DNA from: Adiantum capillus-veneris
Taxonomy: Eukaryota; Streptophyta; Polypodiopsida; Polypodiales; Pteridaceae
DNA length: 64,000 bases
Direction: 5' to 3'
NCBI GenBank assembly: GCA_014529385.2
Contig: CM043960.1
Location: forward strand, 35,763,396-35,827,395
Of this stretch, positions 34,651-44,029 are shown piece after piece. The notes beneath the pieces are model-generated. The model searched no databases. It worked only from the letters and a program-made list of their open reading frames with translations, and was not told where the DNA came from. A program made the position numbers and the translations under genes. How positions within the stretch are numbered: position 1 is the first letter of the stretch; the number at the start of each line of letters is the position of its first letter.

Positions 34651-36278
34651 TGTAATGGAATTGGCCTATTTAATTTGAGAGTAGCAGAAATTAATGAGAG
34701 TACTTTTGAGAAATGACTTTGTGAGCATAGCGGGTGAACATAATTGAAGATAGCAAAACATAATCATAGCAATTAGTTAACTTGGCATGAACAATACTTT
34801 TGCAAGAGAGAGAATTTAGAGAACATGACAACAGTTGAGGACCGGATTTATGTGGAGCCGGTCCCCCCTCCAATAGGCATTTGTATTATGATTTCTCCCA
34901 TTAAGAGAGACTTGTTACAATGCAATCTTTGTGTTCCTCGTGACCTAGGTGATGCAATGAAGATGGAAAGCTTCATGCATCACAAACATAACATAAACTT
35001 GAAGAAAGCTTTAACTATCCCAAGCCTCAGTCCCAAGACCTCAAACACCTTCAAAGGTGGAGAGAGCTAGCAGGGAATGAGGGTAGGGAAGAGGAAAAAG
35101 AAACATTTCGTAGGAGAAAGAATTAGTTCCTCACTTATCATAACTCTTGTTGCTAGCATACATAATAGCATAGTAATGAAGAAGAAGGAGATGGCAAGCT
35201 TAAGCATTGAAGCATGGCTCTTGGTTGGATTTGCACTCCATATCCAAGAGTGTTGGTGTAGGCTCTCAACCTCTACTTGCTTGGAGAAGGAAGGGAGCTC
35301 TTACACTTTGCATAGCACACAATGAGAGTGTTTGTGTGTGTGTGTGGGTGAGTATACCCCCTAAGCAACTCCCTAGCTTGCTTGGGTCGACCCCCCCTTG
35401 TGGATCATGCTTGAAGCTCATTGGACCCCTCTAGGCCTAGCCAATCACAAGCAGGAGGCATTACAAGCAGCAAGGGTAGCCTTGAGACAAGTGTCCCCCT
35501 TTCCCCTTTGAGAGAGAGGGCTAGATAAATGCTAAATCATTTAATTAAATCTCCTAAATTATTATTGGACCCCTTGGGTGGCCAACCAATAGGCTTCAGG
35601 CACACCATGAGGGCAACATGAGGAGGAACTTGACAAGTGTCCCTTTTGCTTTATTTGTACCATGCATGCCTTGTGTGAGTGTGTGGGTGTTCTCTCTCAT
35701 CCCCCCCTCATGTAGGGCTCGCCCCCCTCCTTGTAGGGATTGAATCTTTGACTTTTTGACACCTCAAGCCCCTCATGCATAGGCCCAGTTCCCACCACAA
35801 GCTTGGCTCATAAGCACTTTAAGCTTGGGCTGTAGGTTCTCACCTCAAGTGAAACCTTAGCATCTCAAGCATGTCAAGCACCTCAAGCATGTCAATAATT
35901 AAGCATCTCAAGCACCTCAATCATCAAGCACCTTAGTCATCGAGCATGACAAGCAGGACAAGCACCTCGAGCTGGGTCGAGTTCCTGCGCCTCAAGCTCA
36001 GCCCTAGCTTACCTAAGGTCAAAGGCCTTTTACACACATTATTGGAGGTCTTCAATGAAGCTAACCCTAAGGTCTTATGCTCCATTTGTTAGCCTTGCTC
36101 TTTGATAGACCATCTCTCATTTGGGCCCCTTTACCATTGGCCCCGTGTTGAGATAGATCTATAAGCACATGTCTATATCTTAACACTTGTTCCCGTTTAT
36201 TCTCCCACATTAAGTGATCAATTTAATATGAGAAAATCATTTGGGTTGGTTAGATATTAGATATTAGATTTTATGACA
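34651..36278 (-). mobile_element. Solo LTR L of the same family as element K
   Basis: 1628 bp, inverted relative to element K. The minus strand begins TGTCATAAAATC and ends CCATTACA. It is flanked by TTTTC on both sides. It is homologous to K's LTRs, for example the segment ACCGGATTTATGTGGAGCCG, but clearly diverged. An insertion reduced to one LTR by LTR-LTR recombination explains it. Confidence 0.9.
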
Positions 36279-36500
36279 TTTTCTTACAAGAGATTCAGTA
36301 TTTAGGTCATATTTCTCTCAAGATGGCATCGAAATGGATCCATCAAAGCTAGAGGTAATAAAAGGATGGCCTAATCCAAGGAATCTTCATGAACTAAGAA
36401 GCTTTATAGGTATGTGTGCATACTATAGACGCTTCATAGAAAAGTTCTCACAAATCGCGGGACCATTACATGACCTAACAAAGAAAAACATTAGGTATAC

Positions 36501-36990
36501 ATGGTCTACCAAGGAGAACAATGATTCGAAAATCTTAAAGAAAATCTTATCTCTCAACATGTGCTTACATTGCCGGATCTCTCAAAGCCATTTGAGGTCC
36601 AATGTGACGCTTGTGGTGATTGCCTTGGAGTTGTTTTGTTCCAAGAAGGGCATTCCATAGCCTATGAAAGTCGAAGGCTCGACTCTGTTGAGCAAGATCT
36701 AGGCATATATGAAAAGGAACTCCTCGCAGTTCTACAAGCCTTAGACTCGTGGAAGCACTATTTATTGGGGACTCCTTTCATTCTGCGGACGGATCACCAA
36801 AGCCTTAAGTACTTCATGACGCTGACCAATCTCTCCGACAAACAAATGAGGTGGGCAAATTTCCTTTCGCAATTTCATTTTCACATTGCTCACATTGTTG
36901 GCAAGCATAATCAAGTAGCCTATGCACTCTCAAGACGATCGAGAGTCAATGCGGTTTCCATAGCAACTCACAATGATCTATCTTCTATGA
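36501..36990 (+). pseudogene. Element K RNase H
   Basis: PFEVQCDACGDCLGVVLF, YEKELLAVLQAL and LRTDHQSLKYF give three of the acidic residues. The fourth region reads QVAYALSRR, with Tyr where Asp is usual, which should impair catalysis. A frameshift near 36560 joins it to the RT. Confidence 0.88.
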
Positions 36991-38378
36991 TAGACGAGTA
37001 CGTTGATCCCAATTTTAGAGATGTGATTTCAGCCCTTGCACTAGGGAAGAAAGAGGAACTATCTACTTTACAAGATGGCTATCTTGTCTATGGCAATAGA
37101 CTATGCGTTACCAACTCACTACGTGAGAAAGTAATGTATGAATCTCATGCTCCTCCTTATGCGGGGCATAGAGGGATTCAGTCTACCCTAAAAGGGATTA
37201 AAACATATTTCTATTGGCCTGCCATGAAAGCAAACATACAAGAGTATGTTTCTAAATGTGTGGTATGCCAAAAGATGAAGTTTAATAGAGGGAAGCAACC
37301 TGGATTGCTTCAACCTTTGTCAATCCCTAGTTCACCATGGGAGAGCATATCTTTGGATTGCCTAAGTCTATCCATGGGAATACGGGAATATGGACGATAG
37401 TAGACAGGTTCAACAAACAAGCTCATTTTATACATGTCAAAAAGACTATCAGGCCCATCAAATGGCAACCCTCTTCATATCACAAATCTTCAAGTACCAT
37501 GGCTTGCCAATGTCCATACCCTAGAATGACCAGTAATTTTTGGAAGGGTCTCTTTGAGAATTTAGGGACAACGCTAAACTTCTCTTCGGCCTATCACTCT
37601 CAAACGGATGGCCAAAGTGAAATAGCTAACCTAACAATTCTCGATCTACTAAAAGCCTACGTAACGGAAGTAGATCAAAGGTCCCAATGGGAGAAGTACT
37701 TACCCTTAGTGGAGTATGCCTACAATAGTACTGTACATACCTCCACGAGAAAGGCACCTTTTAAGGTAATTGAAGGAAGATAAAAAAGTCCCCTTCTATT
37801 TAAGGTACACGAGAAGATCTTCGCTGGAGATGAGTATAGCCGAGACCTCTATCTCTATTTCACAACAAAGGCAAAAGGTTGTTGTTGATAAGCACAGAAG
37901 AGCCCAAGCCTTTAAAGAAAATGATTGGGTCTTGCTTAAATTTCCCAAGGCTCGAGTAAGGCACACAACTGGCAAGAATCCTACGGGACACCAAAAGTAC
38001 TATGCTAAGTTAGCAAAAAGGTACTATGGTCCCTTCCACATTCTTAGACCAATCAATGACATGGCCTATCAACTCAAGTTGCCCAGTCATTGGCTCATAC
38101 ACAATGATTTTCATGTGAGCCTACTAAAGCTTTATAAAGAAGAGCCACCTCAAGAACCAACTATTGAAGACCCACCGGAGATCGAGGACCAAGAAGAGGT
38201 ACTGCAGCCCGAGTCCATTCTCCGACATGAAGACAAGGTATTGAGAGGCGATAAGATTATCCGACGGTATCTTATTAAGTTTAAGAACTATCCTTTTGAA
38301 GATGCTAGATGGATGCAAGGCATACAATTAAAGGATAATCTAAACCTTGTCAATGCTTACAATGCTTCCCTAGAGTAA
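36991..38378 (+). pseudogene. Element K integrase and chromodomain-like tail
   Basis: HHCC region HAPPYAGHRG…CVVCQKMK. The core starts at WESISLDC and, after a frameshift near 37360, continues with IWTIVDRFNKQAHFI, SAYHSQTDGQSEIAN and LPLVEYAYN. Another frameshift at about 37780 leads to KRYYGPFHIL (GPF/Y module), HNDFHVSLLK and ILRHEDKVL…IIRRYLIKFKNYP (chromodomain-like). Ends at a stop at 38376-38378. Confidence 0.88.
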
Positions 38379-38733
38379 GCAAATGTATATATGTTTAAAA
38401 TGAAAAAAGTTTTTGTCTTATTAGACTTTTTTTTTAATAAATTGTGCACAAATGTTAAGTAGTATGCATGCTTAGAATCAAGTTTGTGAAGACGACGTCT
38501 TCCAAACACCAAGTAGAGCTTGTCACTCTACTATGGAAGATTGATAGGACTAATGCGCAGACATGCTTATGACAGCTTAGGCTCTCAAGCGCAAAACGGA
38601 TTAGTCATCCATTATGGAATGATGTCGTAGGGTAAGATAGCGATCCTCTACTCGCTCGAAAGAAGACTAATGAATAGGCTTTATCTTCTCTACCCCATAG
38701 TCGAGGACGACTATGATTTCAAGAGAGAGGTAA
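38379..38733 (+). other. Element K 3' untranslated region and polypurine tract
   Basis: Non-coding. The purine run caagagagagg at about 38720-38730 lies just before the 3' LTR and is the likely polypurine tract. Confidence 0.7.
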
Positions 38734-40337
38734 TGGCATAATAACTAATATCTAATTCTCCTAAATGATTTTTTCATGTTAAACTGATCATTTAATATGG
38801 GAAAGTACCAGGGGAGAAAAAGCTAGAATATTGGTTAAGCTAGCAGACCGACCACAGTAGGAATCCAAAGGAGGGAAAATAGGGATCCAAAGGGGGGGCA
38901 TCTGCAAAAGAGCAATGTGCAAACAATGGGCTTCAAAGACCCTAAGGTTCAGCCCATTAAGACTTCCAAAATGCTAAGGTTCCAACATTCAATGTAAAGT
39001 CCAATGGTCAAAGCTTAAGGAAATTGGATGCCTTTGAGAAGACCAAAAAAGTCTTTGCAAATCCCTAGATGGGAGGGGGCGAGCCCTTTTAGTAGAGGAT
39101 GAGAGAGAAACACACACACACACACACGCACGCACTCTTGCAAGCCCTTTACACAAAGGGAATAGGGGACACATGTCAGCTCCCTAACCCAGTTGCCCCC
39201 AAGATGCATTCAAATCCTATTGGATGGCAATAGAGGTGGACCAATGAGAATTAGGCTAGAGTACATTTAGTTTAATTCATTTTAAAACACTTGATAAAAG
39301 AACCAATGGGAATTAAGCTCTCTAGAAGACTATCGGACAGTCTTTCAAGGGGTCCAATGAGCATTCAACAACCCAATGGCTTGCCTGATTCCTATTGGCC
39401 AGAAGACAAAGGGGTCCAATGAGAGTTTAATTGCATTAATTAAATATTTAAAGCTCTCACAAAAGGGGAAAGGGGGACACATGTCAAAAGGCTATCACTC
39501 ATGCTTCTCAATTATCATTGGCTAAGATTTGCAGGGTCCAATGGGGTGCCAGCATGAGTAAAAGCCAAGAGGGGTTGAAAGAGAGAGAGAGGGGGCTGAT
39601 TTTGGCAAGGAATTATCACACACACACTCACACAATCTCATGTGTGAAGCAAGAAGACTCTCTCTCTCCTTCTCAAGCTTTAATGGAAAGCTCATCATCT
39701 ACTCCAAGCTTGTGAGAAGGGAGGCCTACCACCAACAACTCTTGGCTTTGTGATGCAAATCCAACCAAGAGCCAAGCTTCAATGCATGCTCATCTCCTCT
39801 ACCATGCTAATTACTAAGCTATGCTGAGCTTTTATGAGTGATTATGTGAATAGATATACTTCTTTATCGTAAGAATACTCCTTCTTCCTCTCAATCTACT
39901 CTCATACCCCGCTAGCTCTCACCATCTTAAAAGGTGTGTGAGGTCCCGCGTCTGAGACCGTGAGGGAATTGATGTTGTGTTTTATAAGGGTGTTCATGGT
40001 GCTTGAAGCTTCTATCTTCATTGCACCAGCAAGTTATTGAAGGAACACAAAGTATTGTATTGTAAAATGTCTCCTTTGATGGGGGAAACCTATAATACAA
40101 CGCCTTTTGGAGGGGGGACCGGCTCCATGTAAATCCGGTCCTCAACTGTTGTCAATAGCTTAATTTCTCTCTCTTTTGAAGTATTGTTCATGCCTATCTA
40201 ACTAGGTGTTATGCTTTTTTTTGCTCTCTCCATCCAAGAACTCTTGCTAGGCTCATTAGGAATTATTCTAAGGACATGCTCACTATGTTCATGTTAATTT
40301 CCACTACACACAATTCACTAGGCCATTAAATGCTACA
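38734..40337 (+). repeat. 3' LTR of element K
   Basis: Homologous to 29936-31509. It starts TGGCATAATAAC (second base pair altered from TGTC). It ends …ccatta-aatgct-aca, with a 6-base insertion compared with the 5' LTR end. Confidence 0.92.
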
Positions 40338-40342
40338 AATCT
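40338..40342. other. Target site duplication, right, element K
   Basis: AATCT, matching 29931-29935. It becomes visible only when the short insertion at the end of the 3' LTR is allowed for. Confidence 0.8.
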
Positions 40343-41812
40343 AGTGATCGGCAAATAAAAAATGCTATCAAAACATCATTAATGTGGGATTGTATTTGGC
40401 ATAATCACTTAAGTGTTAAATAACTTCAATGGCAGTACCTCAATACCGACAGAAAACTAGAAACCCAACATAGTTTAAGGGTGTGTTCCTATTATCAAAA
40501 AAAAATATTTGCAGCAGTTTGTTCATAAATAAAAAACTAGTCGATTGTATTTAACAGAGGTATGGCACCACCCTGAGATGGATGGCTTTTTTCAACCATC
40601 TCCATTTTGTGGAGCTTTAGGAAGGAAAACCATGCAAAAACAACAACACAACAGTAGTGAAGAACGCACAACACTCTCTTAACTAACTTTCCAAAACACA
40701 CTTAGAGCACATGCCAAGGCTAAGTGAGAGGAAGAGCTTCCCTCACCTTGAATAGAGGACCCTATAGTGGACAGAGACCCTCGGAGATCCTGCTTACAAG
40801 ATCGGCACAGAGACCAAGTGGATTGGCAGCACCATACTCCTATTATTCCACCATAAGTTTATGACAATGGCGCAAGAGTAAGGGTGAGAGAGCGCAAGCG
40901 AGAGAGAGGAGGAGGAGACAGGGGTTGCAGTTAAGCATCGAGCACGAAAGAGATGATCAATATTACGCTCGAGAGGAGAACCTCCATTAAAAGGGCATGT
41001 ACTGGAATGGACAAGGGTAATTAACCCTTTGGAACAAAATAATAGGGATGGTTCACCAAGTAATAAAATGAGAAAATTTCCTTGGTATTTTTAGGGTAGA
41101 CTTCCACCAGAGACTAGCCTAGAGGGTTATGTCAAAGCCATAAAGGTTCTATTTTTTTTTATATGATAGATTTTTAAGCAACAAGTAAGAGTGTTTAGGA
41201 GTGAGATCAATACTAATAGTAGCTAGATTATACAAAAGTGTTTGTAGGCTAGTTCACTCGGAAGTGAGCTACCCTCACCAATCTATTTAAGGCCACTAGG
41301 AAAAACATGAACCCCAAAAGGGCCCTTTAGCTTAAGGGGTGATTAAGCATGGACCAATAGGAAGAGGGTGGTGGCCACAGCTATACCCTCTCAAAAGGTA
41401 GGGTAGTAGGGGGCCTATTTGTTCCCCTCGTTATAGCTTTGTCCCCTAGAAAGAGAGAGAAGGGGGAATTGGGGGGGGGGGGGGGGGGGCTTTCCCTCCA
41501 TTCTCATGGGCGTCCATAAAGTAACACTAAAATTTCAAAAAAAAACTCTAAATCTCACTTTTCACTCTCCAAACGCTCTCCTAACCAAATACATGGTCAA
41601 AAAACTATTTTCTTTGACCAAAATCTGTATTTCTCAACAGTACCCTCTATTCTACCTCTTCTCTCTCCCCTTCTTCCCCTCCCTCCAAGCTTTCCATAGT
41701 TGCTGCACATAAGGAAGCTTTCCATAGCTGCACCACTTGTCTCCCCCTTTCATCCACACAATCTCTTAGAACTACTTCTTCTCCCCTTGCTCCCCATAGG
41801 AGAAGATGCTTT
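40343..41812. other. Non-coding region
   Basis: No gene seen. It contains a run of about 19 G (41470-41489). The nearby ORFs are short, unconserved-looking and not supported. Confidence 0.45.
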
Positions 41813-42480
41813 TTGATATTTTCTCCTCATTAAAATTTGGGAAGGCTTCCATATCAGTAGGGCTCAGTTGGTGCTGCCTCGTGCATGTTTCTGTACACTT
41901 GTTCAAGACATTGCCATTCAATGTCACACCCACTATGTTTTGTAGCAAGAATGTTATGTATGAAGCACTAAAATTGGCATTTGGAGATAATTGGGGAATG
42001 GTTGAGAGAGTGCACCAAGGAGATAAATACAAGTGTAATGTGGAGGCTTTAGGTATCGGGATACAATATTTGAAAGTACGCACTATTTTGTACCCACGTT
42101 TCCACTATGAACGTTGGATGTGTAAGAGTGGAAAGTGGATACCCTTATAATCCAGTGTTGTTGATTTTGTCATGCCCATTACTTTGTCAAATGGTGTTCC
42201 TGAGATTGTGCAAGTTAGTGAACACTGGACTCTCACCAACATACGAGAACACTCGATTATCTTGGGGTACGAAGATATCAAAGATGCTTACTTTCGTCTC
42301 GATCGGCAAAAGGTCATTTCATTTTTTATGTTGTCTACATGTGCCAATTTAATCTCGTGCCTTGTGGACACAATCATTTTGGCCAATATTGCCATATTCT
42401 GGAAAATGCAGAGCAATTATTTTACCTAACGGACAATTTCAAGCCAGTCGGCAATTTTTTTAGCCTTGGTTGCCATCATC
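41813..42480 (+). pseudogene. Unidentified coding remnant
   Basis: Two or three plus-strand frames read as coherent protein: NVMYEALKLAFGDNWGMVER then YPRFHYERWMCKSGKW, and after a frameshift VMPITLSNGVPEIVQV and LGYEDIKDAYFRLDRQKVIS. Near 42339 a further frame continues with PCGHNHFGQYCHILENAEQL. The His/Cys pairing could be a metal site, but the family is not recognised. Composition and continuity suggest a real but broken coding region. Confidence 0.4.
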
Positions 42481-42753
42481 TAAGCTATGCCTGCCATCTG
42501 GAGAACCTTTTGTACAATTCATTATCGTCTCACCTTCAACCAGTTAACAAAATAAATGTAGACAAATATAGACATTAAATGTGGACATTAAGTTTACATA
42601 GAGAGACAAAAAGAGACGCAATTGTATTTTTCACAAAGTGCAAATACATTGAGTTCCGAAGAAAACTTGAATCTAGTATAAGGGTTCCAAAGCAAACTTG
42701 ATTCCAATATAGCAGTTAGTTATAAAAAGAGGTTTTGACGTCATAGGGTATCA

Positions 42754-43437
42754 CTAATGCCTTAGGCGGCGTGCAAGTTGCATGTCCTTGGCCATGATTA
42801 TTACACGCTTGGCATGGACAACACATAAGAACGCGTCCTCAAAGAGACTGGCCAAATAAGCCTCTGCGGCCTCCTCAATTGATTCGAGGGCAACTGCAGA
42901 CATCCGAAGCTCTATGTTGTAGCTTTGTAGCACTTCCTTATATGTCCGTGCGAATGGTGCTTTCTTGATAAGCAGGTCCGCTCTCCTTTTGGTAATGCCG
43001 GATTTCGACAAACGTTCGACAGAACCGTTGTGCTCTTTGAGGTCGGTGTTGTGGGGGCCTCTGAGCTCCTTGTGGCCATGCTCTTTGTGGCTTCCTGTAG
43101 AGTTTTGACTTGCAGCGATGCTTGGGAGGTGGCTCGTGGGCATCTTCATCTGGATCATAATCTTCATCATCACTGCTTTGTTGATCATTGTTGGGTTGAT
43201 CAGAAGGCATGGCACCCATTCCCCTGGGTAGTGACTTGCCGGCCACAGTTTGGCGACCTGGGCCAGATTCACTAGGATGTCCTCTCCTTCCCATGGCAGA
43301 CGCTCAATGGGCGTGTCTATCTTTGTGCGTTCCGGGTTAGCTAGCTCTTCTGGTTGCCGATTTGCACGCATCTTCTGCCTTCTAAGCACCTCATTGGTCT
43401 TTGGATTCTTCTTCGTAGTCTGCTTTGTCCTTGCCAT
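42754..43437 (-). CDS. Divergent histone H3-like protein (H3 variant or recent pseudogene)
   Basis: 227-codon intronless frame. It starts MARTKQT, the H3 tail including the Lys4 context, then diverges (TKKNPKTNEVLRRQKMRANR). The C-terminal ~76 residues form the H3 fold: ADLLIKKAPFARTYKEVLQ (alpha-1), LRMSAVALESIEEAAEAYLA (alpha-2) and LCVVHAKRVIIMAKDMQLAR (alpha-3). Hand alignment to canonical H3 gives about half identical. Loop 1 has canonical H3 length; the extra residues typical of CENH3 are not seen. The middle segment (about residues 45-150) is unlike H3, making the protein much longer than the usual 135 or so residues. The alpha-N residues EIRHYQK are encoded at 42986-43006 in another frame. 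The start is set by the exact H3 N-terminus about 90 bp downstream of a TATA box. It may be functional, mis-sequenced or a young pseudogene. Confidence 0.7.
   Translation of the reverse strand: MARTKQTTKKNPKTNEVLRRQKMRANRQPEELANPERTKIDTPIERLPWEGEDILVNLAQVAKLWPASHYPGEWVPCLLINPTMINKAVMMKIMIQMKMPTSHLPSIAASQNSTGSHKEHGHKELRGPHNTDLKEHNGSVERLSKSGITKRRADLLIKKAPFARTYKEVLQSYNIELRMSAVALESIEEAAEAYLASLFEDAFLCVVHAKRVIIMAKDMQLARRLRH
42982..43300 (-). other. Alternative frame within the H3-like gene holding tail-like and alpha-N sequence
   Basis: A second open frame (43294-42938) reads GRQTVAGKSLPRG, an acidic stretch SSDDEDYDPDEDAHE, a basic stretch and FVEIRHYQK, matching H3 alpha-N up to Lys56. The fold continues in the main frame from codon 42979-42981. 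Only four bases (42982-42985) lie between, where three would keep one frame. An apparent 1-base insertion in a GAGAG run therefore separates the two. Confidence 0.65.
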
Positions 43438-43525
43438 CTAGAAAGTGCGTTTGGGGGGCTTCTTAGAGCTTGCGGTGTTCGGTGAGGGAGGGAGTATTAT
43501 GCGTTTGTGAAGGGGGGTTTTCCCC

Positions 43526-43537
43526 TTTTTATATAGG
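43526..43537 (-). promoter_or_regulatory. TATA box upstream of the H3-like gene
   Basis: The minus strand reads CCTATATAAAAA, about 90-100 bp upstream of the start codon at 43437. A second TATA-like TTATATAA lies at 43542-43549. Confidence 0.6.
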
Positions 43538-44029
43538 GTGGTTATATAAGGGTGGATTCACATGGTGGAAAAGAGCCGCCAAAAGCACGAGAAAATAATC
43601 TTTTGAATTACAAAACCACATGACATTAGAGAACTATTCAAACACACAGAGCGAAATGTCTTGTTGTAAAATTGCGTAAACAATCAAACATTGAAAACAC
43701 TTGATCCAAAAAGAAGAGGGTTGTGGCACAAGAAAATATGTTCTAATGCTCATATTACGGGGATAACATGTGCATCCAAGTGCAATGGATTTTCCATTAT
43801 CATGAGATCCTAAATACATCTACTACCTCCTAGCCCAAACTTTTCCACCCTAGTCCTTGATGCTCGCCACACTGCATGCCGTGTTAGACATTGTGAGGAT
43901 CTCCAGCGCTCTGAGGAACGAACATGGGCCAACGACGGGCTTCTTTTGCCAAGTGCGATGACCTTGCATGTTCAATTGACACTTTGCATCCAAAGGTGGT
44001 ACGGTAAATCCAGTTGAACATTTCCTGAA

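Larger units (their letters stand above)
34000..36500 (+). pseudogene. Element K reverse transcriptase, split by a solo LTR
   Basis: From RGNDDYAIELLPG (34030) through VDYRALNKITIKNRFPVPR, FSRIDLKSGYHQIRI, MPFGLTNAPATF and GVFFDDIIIYS (34522-34551) to KKSEFF. Here the solo LTR interrupts (34651-36278). The frame resumes at 36284 with LQEIQYLGHI-type sequence, then DPSKLEVIKGWP and LRSFIGMCAYYRRFI. The catalytic box reads FFDD where FLDD is usual. A stop lies near 34146. Confidence 0.9.
29936..40337 (+). mobile_element. Full-length chromodomain Ty3/gypsy element K
   Basis: Two LTRs (29936-31509, 38734-40337) flanked by AATCT, primer site 31511-31522, gag, protease, RT, RNase H, integrase, chromodomain-like tail and polypurine tract. 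A same-family solo LTR (34651-36278) sits in the RT. Without that insert the element is about 8.8 kb. Stops and frameshifts inactivate gag and pol. Confidence 0.93.

Noticed and set aside
43097-43275. Intron inside the H3-like gene (donor-like CAG/GTCGCC, acceptor-like CTACAG)
   Set aside because: Splicing there would enter a third frame that does not lead into the histone fold, and it would not fix the one-base shift at 42982-42985.
42754-43437. Call as a CENH3 gene
   Set aside because: Loop 1 shows canonical H3 length and the tail begins ARTKQT; there is not enough evidence to name it a centromeric histone.
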